Origin: Victivallales bacterium
GTDB taxonomy: Bacteria; Verrucomicrobiota; Lentisphaeria; Oligosphaerales; Oligosphaeraceae
Assembly (NCBI GenBank): GCA_900769285.1
Contig: CAAGGB010000041.1
Span: 1 to 21,001 of the forward strand
DNA: 21,001 bases
Direction: 5' to 3'
Below, piece after piece: positions 14,161 through 21,001 of the stretch. The notes beneath the pieces are model-generated. The model made no database searches, was not told the origin of the DNA, and saw nothing but the letters and a program-made list of their open reading frames with translations. The position numbers were made by a program, and so were the translations under genes. Numbering within the stretch: the stretch's first letter is position 1; the number at the start of each line of letters is the position of its first letter.

Positions 14161-15462
14161 ATGAACATCCTCCTCTCCAGCTCGCCCTCCTTCCGCGACG
14201 ACCTCAAGCCACTGCTCCAGCGCTCCGCGTTCGACCCCGCCATCGACGCCGCCGTCGCCCCCATCCTCGCCGACATCCGCCGCGAGGGCGACGCCGCCGT
14301 CGCCCGCTACGCCGCCAAGTTCGACCACGCCGACCTCACCCCCGACCAGTTCCGCGTCCCCGACGCCGAGCTCGACCAGGCCGAGGCACAGATGGACGAG
14401 GAGACGAAGACCGCCATCCGCGCCGCCGTCGAGCACGTCCCCCAGTTCTCCCGCCAGCGCCTCCCGCAGCCATGGTCCTTCTCTCCGCGACCGGGCGTCA
14501 CCCTCGGCGAGAAATTCGCCCCCCTCGACCGCGTCGCCTGCTACATCCCCGGCGGCACCGCGCCGCTCGTCTCCACCACCGTCCACACCGCCGCCATCGC
14601 CGCCGCCGCCGGCGTCCGCGAAATCTGCGTCATCACCCCGCCCGGCCCCGGCGGACGCGTCAACCCCGCCATCCTCTTCGCCTGCCGAGCCGCCGGCGTC
14701 ACCGAAGTCTACCGCCTCGGCGGCGTCTACGGCATCGCCGCCATGGGCTACGGCACCCAGACCATCCGCAAGGCCGAGAAAATCGTCGGCCCCGGCAACG
14801 CCTACGTCACCGCCGCCAAGCGGCTCATGTACGGCGAGGTCGCACTCGACCTCGTCGCCGGACCCTCCGAAATCATGATCATCGCCGACCACACCGCCAG
14901 CCCCGCCTACATCGCCGCCGACCTCCTCTCACAGGCCGAACACGGCTCCGGACGCGAGCAGGCCGTCCTCGTCGCCACCTCACAGGAACTTATCGCCAGG
15001 GTCCGCGACGAGCTCGACGCCCAGAGCGCACGGCTCTCCCGCAGCGAGTGCGTCCGCAAGGTCCTCGCGAACGGCGTCTTCCTCATCGCCGTCGACTCCC
15101 TCGAGCAGGCCGCCCAACTCGCCACCGACTACGCACCCGAGCACCTCGAGATCATGACCGAGAACCCCAGGCAGACCGCCGAGGGCGTCCACGCCTGCGG
15201 CGCCATCTTCCTCGGCCCCTGGACCCCCGAGCCCGTCGGCGACTTCGTCGCCGGACCCTCCCATGTCCTCCCCACCGGCGGCGCCGGACGCTACTTCTCC
15301 GGACTCACCGTCGAGCTCTTCTTCCGCCGCATGAGCATGGTCCAGTACGACCAGGACGCACTCCTCCGCGAACTCCCCCTCATCGAGACCTTCGCCCGCC
15401 GCGAGGGACTCGACGGACACGGCAACTCCGCCGCCATCCGACGCGACCGCCCACTCCGCTGA
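14161..15462 (+). CDS. hisD: Histidinol dehydrogenase
   Basis: A 433-residue enzyme of full length that oxidises L-histidinol to L-histidine in two NAD-dependent steps, the last reactions of histidine synthesis. Conserved blocks are CYIPGG, the nucleotide-site block KIVGPGNAYVTAAK, DLVAGPSEIMIIAD, SQAEHGSGREQAVLV, APEHLEIM and GPSHVLPTGGAGRYFSGL. The zinc ligands Gln258, His261, Asp361 and His420 fall at positions almost identical to those of the E. coli enzyme (259, 262, 360, 419). ATG 14161 gives the usual N-terminus; no Shine-Dalgarno is present (CCCGCCGACACC). No other his gene lies nearby, so histidine genes are dispersed in this genome or lie beyond the window. argS follows after 86 bases. 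Confidence 0.97.
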   Translation: MNILLSSSPSFRDDLKPLLQRSAFDPAIDAAVAPILADIRREGDAAVARYAAKFDHADLTPDQFRVPDAELDQAEAQMDEETKTAIRAAVEHVPQFSRQRLPQPWSFSPRPGVTLGEKFAPLDRVACYIPGGTAPLVSTTVHTAAIAAAAGVREICVITPPGPGGRVNPAILFACRAAGVTEVYRLGGVYGIAAMGYGTQTIRKAEKIVGPGNAYVTAAKRLMYGEVALDLVAGPSEIMIIADHTASPAYIAADLLSQAEHGSGREQAVLVATSQELIARVRDELDAQSARLSRSECVRKVLANGVFLIAVDSLEQAAQLATDYAPEHLEIMTENPRQTAEGVHACGAIFLGPWTPEPVGDFVAGPSHVLPTGGAGRYFSGLTVELFFRRMSMVQYDQDALLRELPLIETFARREGLDGHGNSAAIRRDRPLR

Positions 15463-15548
15463 ACCGCGCCCCACAGCCGCCTCGCAGACACACGCGGACA
15501 CCGCGCCCCACTCCACCCCAGACACCTCCCCACCATTCCCCCCACAAC

Positions 15549-17306
15549 ATGAACGTCGCCTTCCTCCAGGACCTGTCCCAGCACTTCGGCACCCCCGTCA
15601 CCGCCGACATCTGCCCACCCAACTTCAGCGCCGACCTCACCGTCAACTGCTTCACCTTCGCCAAGACCCTCCGGCAGAACCCCATGCAGCTCGCCCAGCA
15701 GGTCCGCGAACGGCTCCTCCAGCATCCCGACGTCCAGAGCGCCGACGTCGTCAAGGCGTTCGTCAACGTCACCCTCAAGACCGACGCCCTCATGCGCGAC
15801 ACCGTCGCCAGCCCCACCGCCATCCTCGACGGCGCCAAGCTCCCCCCCGACGAGCGCCGGCGCATCCTCATCGAATTCTCCGCGCCCAACACCAACAAGC
15901 CGCAGCACCTCGGACACGTCCGCAACAACTGCATCGGCATGGCCACCGCCTCCATCCTCGAGGCCGCCGGACACGACGTCATCCGCGTCAACCTCGTCAA
16001 CGACCGCGGCATCCACATCTGCAAGTCCATGCTCGCCTACCAGCGCTTCGGCAACGGCGTCACCCCACAGACCGCCGGCAAGAAGGGCGACCACCTCGTC
16101 GGCGACTTCTACGTCACCTACGACCGCGAATTCAAGCGACAGGTCACCGAACTGCGCCAGCAGAGGCCCGAACTCGCCGACAAGACCGACGACGAGCTCT
16201 TCCTCGAGACCGAAATCGGACAGGCCACCCAGACCATGCTCAAGGCCTGGGAGGACAACGACCCGCAGGTCCGGCAGCTCTGGCAGACCATGAACCAGTG
16301 GGTCTTCGACGGCTTCGCCGAAACCTACGCACGCATGGGCGTCCGCTTCGACAAGCTCTACCTCGAGTCGCAGACCTACATGCTCGGAAAGGACATCGTC
16401 GCCGACGGACTCGACCGCGGCGTCTTCCGCCGCCGCGAGGACGGCGCCGTCGTCTTCGACCTCGACGACGCCGCACAGGGCTCCAAGGTCGTCCTCCGCA
16501 AGGACGGCACCTCCGTCTACGTCACCCAGGACCTCGGCACCACCCTCCTCAAACAGCGCGACTTCAGCCCCGACCAGCAAATCTGGGTCGTCGCCGACGA
16601 GCAGATCCGACACTTCAAGGTCCTCTTCGACATCCTCCGCGCCCTCGGCTACGGCTGGGCCGACAAGCTCACCCACATGGCCTACGGCATGGTCAACCTC
16701 CCCTCCGGAAAGATGAAGTCACGTGAGGGAACCGTCGTCGACGCCGACGACCTCATGGACGAAATGCAGAGCCTCGCCCGCGAGGCCACCGTCGAACGCG
16801 CCGGAGACAGCCTCCCCGACAACCTCGACGAGCGCGCCGCCGTCATCTCCATCGCCGCCCTCAAGTTCATGCTCCTCAAGGTCAACCCCAAGACCACCAT
16901 CAAATTCGACCCGCAGGCATCCATCAAATTCGAGGGCGACACCGGCCCCTACGTCCTCTACGCCTACGCCCGCATCGCCTCCATGCTCCGCAAGGCCGAG
17001 GAGACCGCCCAGGCACAGCCCGACTGGAGCCTCCTCGAAACACCCGCCGAACACCGCCTCGCCATCCGCTGCGCCGCCTACGGCGACGCCCTCCGCAAGG
17101 CCGCGCGCGAACTCGACTCCTCCGTCATCGCCGCCTATCTCCTCGACCTCGCCAAGGACTTCTCCGCCTTCTACCGCGCCTGCCCCGTCCTCAACGCCGA
17201 CTCCGACGCCCTCCGCGCCACCCGACTCCAGCTCTCCGCCAGAGTCCGCGACATCCTCAAGGCCGGACTCGCCGCCCTCACCATCGGCACCCTCGAGAGC
17301 ATGTGA
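15549..17306 (+). CDS. argS: Arginine-tRNA ligase
   Basis: A 585-residue class I aminoacyl-tRNA synthetase that charges tRNA-Arg. The N-terminal additional domain (about 1-105, tRNA D-loop contacts) precedes the ATP site motif HLGH at 120-123 in the context SAPNTNKPQHLGHVRN. NDRGIHICKSMLAYQRFGNG and KGDHLVGDFYV are typical of the ArgS form I know from Bacteroidota and Lentisphaerota. The KMSKS-like loop is KMKSR at 388-392, retaining both Lys388 and Lys390. The anticodon-binding helical domain occupies about 460-585 and ends in the usual short hydrophobic and Met terminus. Start ATG 15549 follows CCCACAAC and has no Shine-Dalgarno. It probably belongs with hisD; lnt follows 48 bases later. 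Confidence 0.97.
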   Translation: MNVAFLQDLSQHFGTPVTADICPPNFSADLTVNCFTFAKTLRQNPMQLAQQVRERLLQHPDVQSADVVKAFVNVTLKTDALMRDTVASPTAILDGAKLPPDERRRILIEFSAPNTNKPQHLGHVRNNCIGMATASILEAAGHDVIRVNLVNDRGIHICKSMLAYQRFGNGVTPQTAGKKGDHLVGDFYVTYDREFKRQVTELRQQRPELADKTDDELFLETEIGQATQTMLKAWEDNDPQVRQLWQTMNQWVFDGFAETYARMGVRFDKLYLESQTYMLGKDIVADGLDRGVFRRREDGAVVFDLDDAAQGSKVVLRKDGTSVYVTQDLGTTLLKQRDFSPDQQIWVVADEQIRHFKVLFDILRALGYGWADKLTHMAYGMVNLPSGKMKSREGTVVDADDLMDEMQSLAREATVERAGDSLPDNLDERAAVISIAALKFMLLKVNPKTTIKFDPQASIKFEGDTGPYVLYAYARIASMLRKAEETAQAQPDWSLLETPAEHRLAIRCAAYGDALRKAARELDSSVIAAYLLDLAKDFSAFYRACPVLNADSDALRATRLQLSARVRDILKAGLAALTIGTLESM

Positions 17307-17354
17307 CCCCATCCCATCCATCCCCACGACAGCGACGGCGGACGCGCGGCACGC

Positions 17355-19157
17355 ATGGAGAAGAAGCCCTCACCCATCGCCTTCACCCTGGTCGACACGG
17401 TGTCCTCGCTCGTGTTCTGGCGCAACGCCGCCGCCGTCCTGTCCGGCCTGCTCCTCAGCGCGGCCTATCCCCCCCTGCGCTGGGACCTGCTGGCCTGGGT
17501 CGCCCTGACGCCGCTCATCTTCGCGCCGCAGCCGTGCGCCTGGCGACAGCGGCTCTTCACCGGCTTCCTCTTCGGCTACACCCACTGCGCCAGCTCACTC
17601 CTCTGGCTCAATGAGGTCGGCTTCGGCGCCGGCTGGCTCCTCGCCGCCTACTGCGCCCTCTACCCCATGCTCTGGTACGCCCTCCTCTGCGCCCTCCTCG
17701 ACCGCCTCAAGGACCTCCGCGCCGACCATCTCCCCGGCGCCAGCCTCCTCTACATCGCCTCGCCCGTCCGACTCGCCCTCGTCGCCGTCACCGGCGCCGC
17801 CGCCTGGACCGCACTCGAATGGCTCCGCGCCACACTCCTCACCGGCTTCCCCTGGAACCAGCTCGGCATCAGCCAGTTCCAGCGAACCGGCCTCATCCAG
17901 CTCGCCGCCTGGACCGGCGTCTACGGCGTCTCCTTCCTCGTCGCCTTCACCAACCTCGCCCTCGCCGTCGAGGCCACCCACATCGCCTGGATGCTCCTCG
18001 CACGCCGCCGGCACCCCTGCCCCTGGCACTTCGCCATCCTCGCCGCGCTCCTCGTCCCCGTCGCCATCGCCGCCAACCTCCCACACGCGCTCCCACGACC
18101 GGACACACCCTCCTTCGACACCCTTGTCGTCCAGGGAAACCTCCCCCAGCAGCGCCTCTGGTCCGACGACATCCTCGACACCTCCCTCGACACCTACACC
18201 CGACTCACCCGCGAGGCGTTCGACGCCGCGCCCGAACCCAAGCCCACCCTCATCGTCTGGCCCGAGGCCGCCATCCCCGCACCCCTCAACTACGAGCGCT
18301 ACCGACTCCCCCGCAACGCCTTCATGCGGACCTTCCCCCCGCAGACGCAGTTCCTCATCGGCGCCATCCACCACCGGCTCAACCCCGACGGCCCGCCCGA
18401 CGACGTCCGCGTCTTCAACACCGCCTTCCTCCTCGACCCCGCCCTCCCCGCCGCCGACAGACTCTTCAACCCCGCCGACCACATCGCCGACTACTACGAC
18501 AAAATCCACTGCGTCCCCTTCGGCGAATACACCCCCTTCGGACACCTCTTCCCCTGGCTCCGCGACCTCATCGGCATGGGACGCGACCTCACCCCAGGAC
18601 AAAGCTACCACCCACTCTCCCTCCGCAACGGCCTCCGGCTCGGCGTCAACATCTGCTTCGAGGACGTCTTCCCCGACATCTCGCGCCAGCTCACCCTCAA
18701 CGGCGCACAGCTCCTCTCCACCATCACCAACGACTCCTGGTACAACCAGAGCGCCGGCGCCTACCAGCACATGTCCCATGTCGTCTTCCGCGCCGTCGAG
18801 AACCGCCGCCCCTTCCTCCGCGCCGGCTCCAACAGCCACACCTGCTACATCACCCCCAACGGCGTCATCTCGCCGTTCCTCCGGGACAACAAGGGCGACT
18901 CCGACTTCATCGCCGCCGCACAGGTCTACGAGCTCCCCATCCACTCCCCCGCCGAGCTCGGCACCACCTTCTACACCCGACACGGCGACGTCTTCGCCCG
19001 CGCCACGCTCCTCGTCACCCTCCTCTGCTGCGCCTGGCTCCTCAAGTCCGGCCTCGACCGCAGACGACAGAACCTCCTGACCCTCAAGGAGGCCATCCGC
19101 AACGCACAGAACCGCGACGCACACCCCACCCCACAGCCAGCACCCAAACGACCATGA
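17355..19157 (+). CDS. lnt: Apolipoprotein N-acyltransferase
   Basis: A 600-residue inner-membrane enzyme that adds the third acyl chain to the N-terminal cysteine of lipoproteins. The first ~255 residues form several membrane helices; the rest is a nitrilase-type catalytic domain facing the periplasm, with a final membrane helix at about 550-570. The catalytic triad is Glu304 (WPEAAIP), Lys383 (YYDKIHCVPFGEY) and Cys434 (NICFEDVFPD). NDSWYNQSAGAYQHMSHVVFRAVENRRP is the usual substrate-side block. It is longer than the E. coli protein (512), mainly at both ends, with a basic Pro-rich tail. The first ~55 codons use CTG, GTG and GCG more than the rest. Its stop overlaps the next start by ATGA. 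It can serve the two lipoproteins in the window. Confidence 0.95.
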   Translation: MEKKPSPIAFTLVDTVSSLVFWRNAAAVLSGLLLSAAYPPLRWDLLAWVALTPLIFAPQPCAWRQRLFTGFLFGYTHCASSLLWLNEVGFGAGWLLAAYCALYPMLWYALLCALLDRLKDLRADHLPGASLLYIASPVRLALVAVTGAAAWTALEWLRATLLTGFPWNQLGISQFQRTGLIQLAAWTGVYGVSFLVAFTNLALAVEATHIAWMLLARRRHPCPWHFAILAALLVPVAIAANLPHALPRPDTPSFDTLVVQGNLPQQRLWSDDILDTSLDTYTRLTREAFDAAPEPKPTLIVWPEAAIPAPLNYERYRLPRNAFMRTFPPQTQFLIGAIHHRLNPDGPPDDVRVFNTAFLLDPALPAADRLFNPADHIADYYDKIHCVPFGEYTPFGHLFPWLRDLIGMGRDLTPGQSYHPLSLRNGLRLGVNICFEDVFPDISRQLTLNGAQLLSTITNDSWYNQSAGAYQHMSHVVFRAVENRRPFLRAGSNSHTCYITPNGVISPFLRDNKGDSDFIAAAQVYELPIHSPAELGTTFYTRHGDVFARATLLVTLLCCAWLLKSGLDRRRQNLLTLKEAIRNAQNRDAHPTPQPAPKRP

Positions 19158-19933
19158 ACGAACCCAGCGGATACATCGCCATCGGCCCGCGAGCCGTCTA
19201 TGCCACCGCCTTCCTGCCCGCCAACACGCCCGCCGACCTGGCCGTCGTCCTCGTCGAGCCGCTCGCCGAGGAGAAGCGCGCCGCCTACCGCATGCTCGTC
19301 CGGCTCGCACGCGCCCTCGCCGCCGACGGCCACGCCGCCATCCGACTCGACCTCTCCGGCACCGGCGACAGCTCCCTCCCACACGCCGAGGCCACCCTCG
19401 ACACCTGGGTCGAGGACACCTGCGCCGCCGCCGACGACCTCCTCGCACAGTCCGGCGCCAAACGCCTCGCAATCGTCGCCGCCCGCGCCGGCGCACTTGT
19501 CGCCGCCAAGGCCGCACTCCGCCTCCATCCCGAGCGGCTCATCCTCGCCGAGCCCATCCTCAGCGGCGCCGACCTCCTCAACGACCTCGAGCGACGGCAG
19601 TCCATCAAGGACATGATGTCCGGCGGCGCCGCCCACGCACCCTCCGCCGAACAGCGCTGGCAGCAGGGCCAGACCGTCGACTTCGGCGGCTTCGAGTTCA
19701 GCGCCACCCTCGCCAGCCAACTCCGCGACGTCAGCCTCGACGCCCTCCTCCCCCAGCTCCAGCCACAGACCGCCGTCCACGCCATCCGCGTCTCGCCCGC
19801 CAAACGCCTTCCACCCGCCTGGGCCATCTTCGGCGACCACGCCACCATCGTCACCGACAAGCCCTTCTGGGGACAGCTCGACTACTACGAGTCCGATTTC
19901 GTCAACGACGCCATCCGACAGGCCCTCGCCTAA
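19154..19933 (+). CDS. Alpha/beta-hydrolase-fold protein lacking the serine nucleophile
   Basis: A 259-residue protein translated in overlap with lnt. It begins with a beta strand and LVEPLAEEKRAAYRMLVRLARALAADGHAAIRLDLSGTGDSS, typical of alpha/beta hydrolases, the last motif at 65-74. At the nucleophile elbow, IVAARAGALVAAKAAL, Arg111 stands where Ser is expected. The layout resembles the exosortase-A-associated hydrolase family (TIGR03101), whose members, as I remember them, also lack a canonical GxSxG. I give that assignment as tentative. No signal peptide. It could be a non-catalytic or alternative-chemistry relative; coupling to lnt suggests a link with envelope or surface-protein processing, but no exosortase lies in the window. 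A 46-base gap precedes the NAD synthetase gene. Confidence 0.75.
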   Translation: MNEPSGYIAIGPRAVYATAFLPANTPADLAVVLVEPLAEEKRAAYRMLVRLARALAADGHAAIRLDLSGTGDSSLPHAEATLDTWVEDTCAAADDLLAQSGAKRLAIVAARAGALVAAKAALRLHPERLILAEPILSGADLLNDLERRQSIKDMMSGGAAHAPSAEQRWQQGQTVDFGGFEFSATLASQLRDVSLDALLPQLQPQTAVHAIRVSPAKRLPPAWAIFGDHATIVTDKPFWGQLDYYESDFVNDAIRQALA

Positions 19934-19979
19934 ACTCCACGCTCCCCCTCACCCGCCCCACCAGCCCACCCTCAGCACC

Positions 19980-21001
19980 ATGTACGGTTTCCATCGCCTT
20001 GCCACCTGCACGCCCATCGTCCGCGTCGCCGACGTCACCTTCAACTGCGAGCACATCCTGGAGCTAGCCGCCGAGGCGCGACGCCGCGACGCCGCCGTCG
20101 CCCTCTTCCCCGAGCTCGCCGTCACCGCCTACTCCTGCGGCGACCTCTTCCACTCCGCCGCCCTCCTGAACGCCGCCGAAAACGGCGTCCGCACCCTGCT
20201 GGCACGTCTGCCGCAGGACACCCTCTTCGTCATCGGCGCACCCGTCCGAGCCTTCGACCGGCTCTTCAATGCCGCCCTCGTCATCCAGAACGGACGCATC
20301 CTGGCCGCCGTCCCCAAGTCCAACCTCCCCAACTACCGCGAATTCTACGAGAAGCGCTGGTTCGCCAGCGGCCATAACCTCAAGGGTGCCACCATCGCCT
20401 TCGCCGGACAGGCCGACATCCCCTTCGGCACCGACCTCATCGTCGCCGCCAGTGACCTCCTCGCCCTCGGCGTCGAAATCTGCGAGGACATGTGGACGAC
20501 CATCCCTCCCAGCTCCATCCTCGCCCTCAACGGCGCCACCCTCATCGTCAACCCGTCCGCCTCCAACGAGCTCGTCGGCAAGGCCGCCTACCGCACCAGC
20601 CTCGTCTGCAACCAGTCCGCGCGCTGCGTCTGCGCCTACGCCTACACCTCCTCCGGTGTCCATGAGTCCACCACCGACATCGTCAACGGCGGACACCAGC
20701 TCGTCGCCGAGAACGGAACCCTCCTCCTCGACGCCGGACGCTTCTGCCGCACCGACTCCATCCACCTCGCCGACGTCGACCTCCAGCGCATCGCCTACGC
20801 ACGCCTCTCCGACTCGCCCTTCCGAGACTCCGCCGAGATGCTCCCCGCTCTGACCTGCCGACGCATCCACGCCGCGCCCGTCCCCGAACCCGCCGACTGC
20901 CTCCGCACCTTCCCACGTCACCCCTTCGTCCCCGCCGACCACGGCGACCGCACCGAACGCTGCGAGGAAATCTTCGCCATCCAGACCGCCGGACTCGCCC
21001 G
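19980..21001 (+). CDS. nadE: Glutamine-dependent NAD synthetase, N-terminal part, cut by window edge
   Basis: The first 340 codons of a large glutamine-hydrolysing NAD synthetase, open to the end of the window. What is visible is the nitrilase-type glutaminase domain, with triad Glu45 (LFPELAVTAYSCGDLF), Lys113 (VPKSNLPNYREFYEKRWF) and Cys168 (GVEICEDMW). The strands around NPSASNELVGKAAYR and AYAYTSSGVHESTTDIVNGGHQ match the long (about 650-residue) NadE type of M. tuberculosis. The ATP-pyrophosphatase synthetase domain, with SGGxDS, must lie beyond the edge. The enzyme amidates nicotinic acid adenine dinucleotide to NAD with ammonia from glutamine. Start ATG 19980 lies 46 bases after the preceding stop and has no Shine-Dalgarno. 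Confidence 0.95.
   Translation, partial: MYGFHRLATCTPIVRVADVTFNCEHILELAAEARRRDAAVALFPELAVTAYSCGDLFHSAALLNAAENGVRTLLARLPQDTLFVIGAPVRAFDRLFNAALVIQNGRILAAVPKSNLPNYREFYEKRWFASGHNLKGATIAFAGQADIPFGTDLIVAASDLLALGVEICEDMWTTIPPSSILALNGATLIVNPSASNELVGKAAYRTSLVCNQSARCVCAYAYTSSGVHESTTDIVNGGHQLVAENGTLLLDAGRFCRTDSIHLADVDLQRIAYARLSDSPFRDSAEMLPALTCRRIHAAPVPEPADCLRTFPRHPFVPADHGDRTERCEEIFAIQTAGLA

Overview
This is a gene-dense, very GC-rich bacterial window with no mobile element, CRISPR array, rRNA or tRNA that I could recognise. ArgS resembles the form I associate with Bacteroidota and Lentisphaerota (HLGH signature, KMKSR loop). With lipoproteins, Lnt, a sialidase-fold protein and a hydrolase resembling an exosortase-associated family, this suggests a Gram-negative of the PVC group, perhaps Lentisphaerota or a relative. 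The glycyl radical enzyme points to anaerobic life. The taxonomic placement is inference from remembered family features, not from a search.

Left part (1-4812, minus strand): one probable operon read leftwards. It encodes a lipoprotein amino-acid-binding protein, a permease, an ATPase (a GlnHPQ-type importer), a sialidase-fold protein and a secreted alpha/beta hydrolase cut by the window edge. A promoter-like pair and an 18-bp palindrome precede it. A terminator-like hairpin lies between the binding protein and the permease, which would give graded expression.

Middle part (4888-10114, plus strand): an RNase II/R family exoribonuclease, an esterase-like hydrolase, a small membrane-anchored protein, RodA/FtsW, signal peptidase I and a 22-codon ORF. 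They are tightly packed, with three ATGA stop/start overlaps. RodA and LepB give this block a cell-envelope theme.

Next (10111-14063): MgtC/SapB membrane protein, a small lipoprotein and a 705-residue glycyl radical enzyme of unknown substrate, probably one transcription unit with a good promoter. A small protein with an Asp/Cys/His-rich tail follows, behind its own promoter-like site.

Right part (14161-21001): HisD, ArgS, apolipoprotein N-acyltransferase (Lnt), an alpha/beta-hydrolase-fold protein with Arg at the nucleophile position, and the glutaminase half of NAD synthetase, cut by the right edge. LepB and Lnt together serve protein export and lipoprotein maturation, relevant to the two lipoproteins in the window.

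A global feature is that silent sites on the plus strand are C whichever way a gene points. Plus-strand genes use CTC/GTC/GCC, while minus-strand genes use CTG/GTG/GCG. This looks like strong replication-strand asymmetry and goes with poor Shine-Dalgarno sequences before many plus-strand genes.
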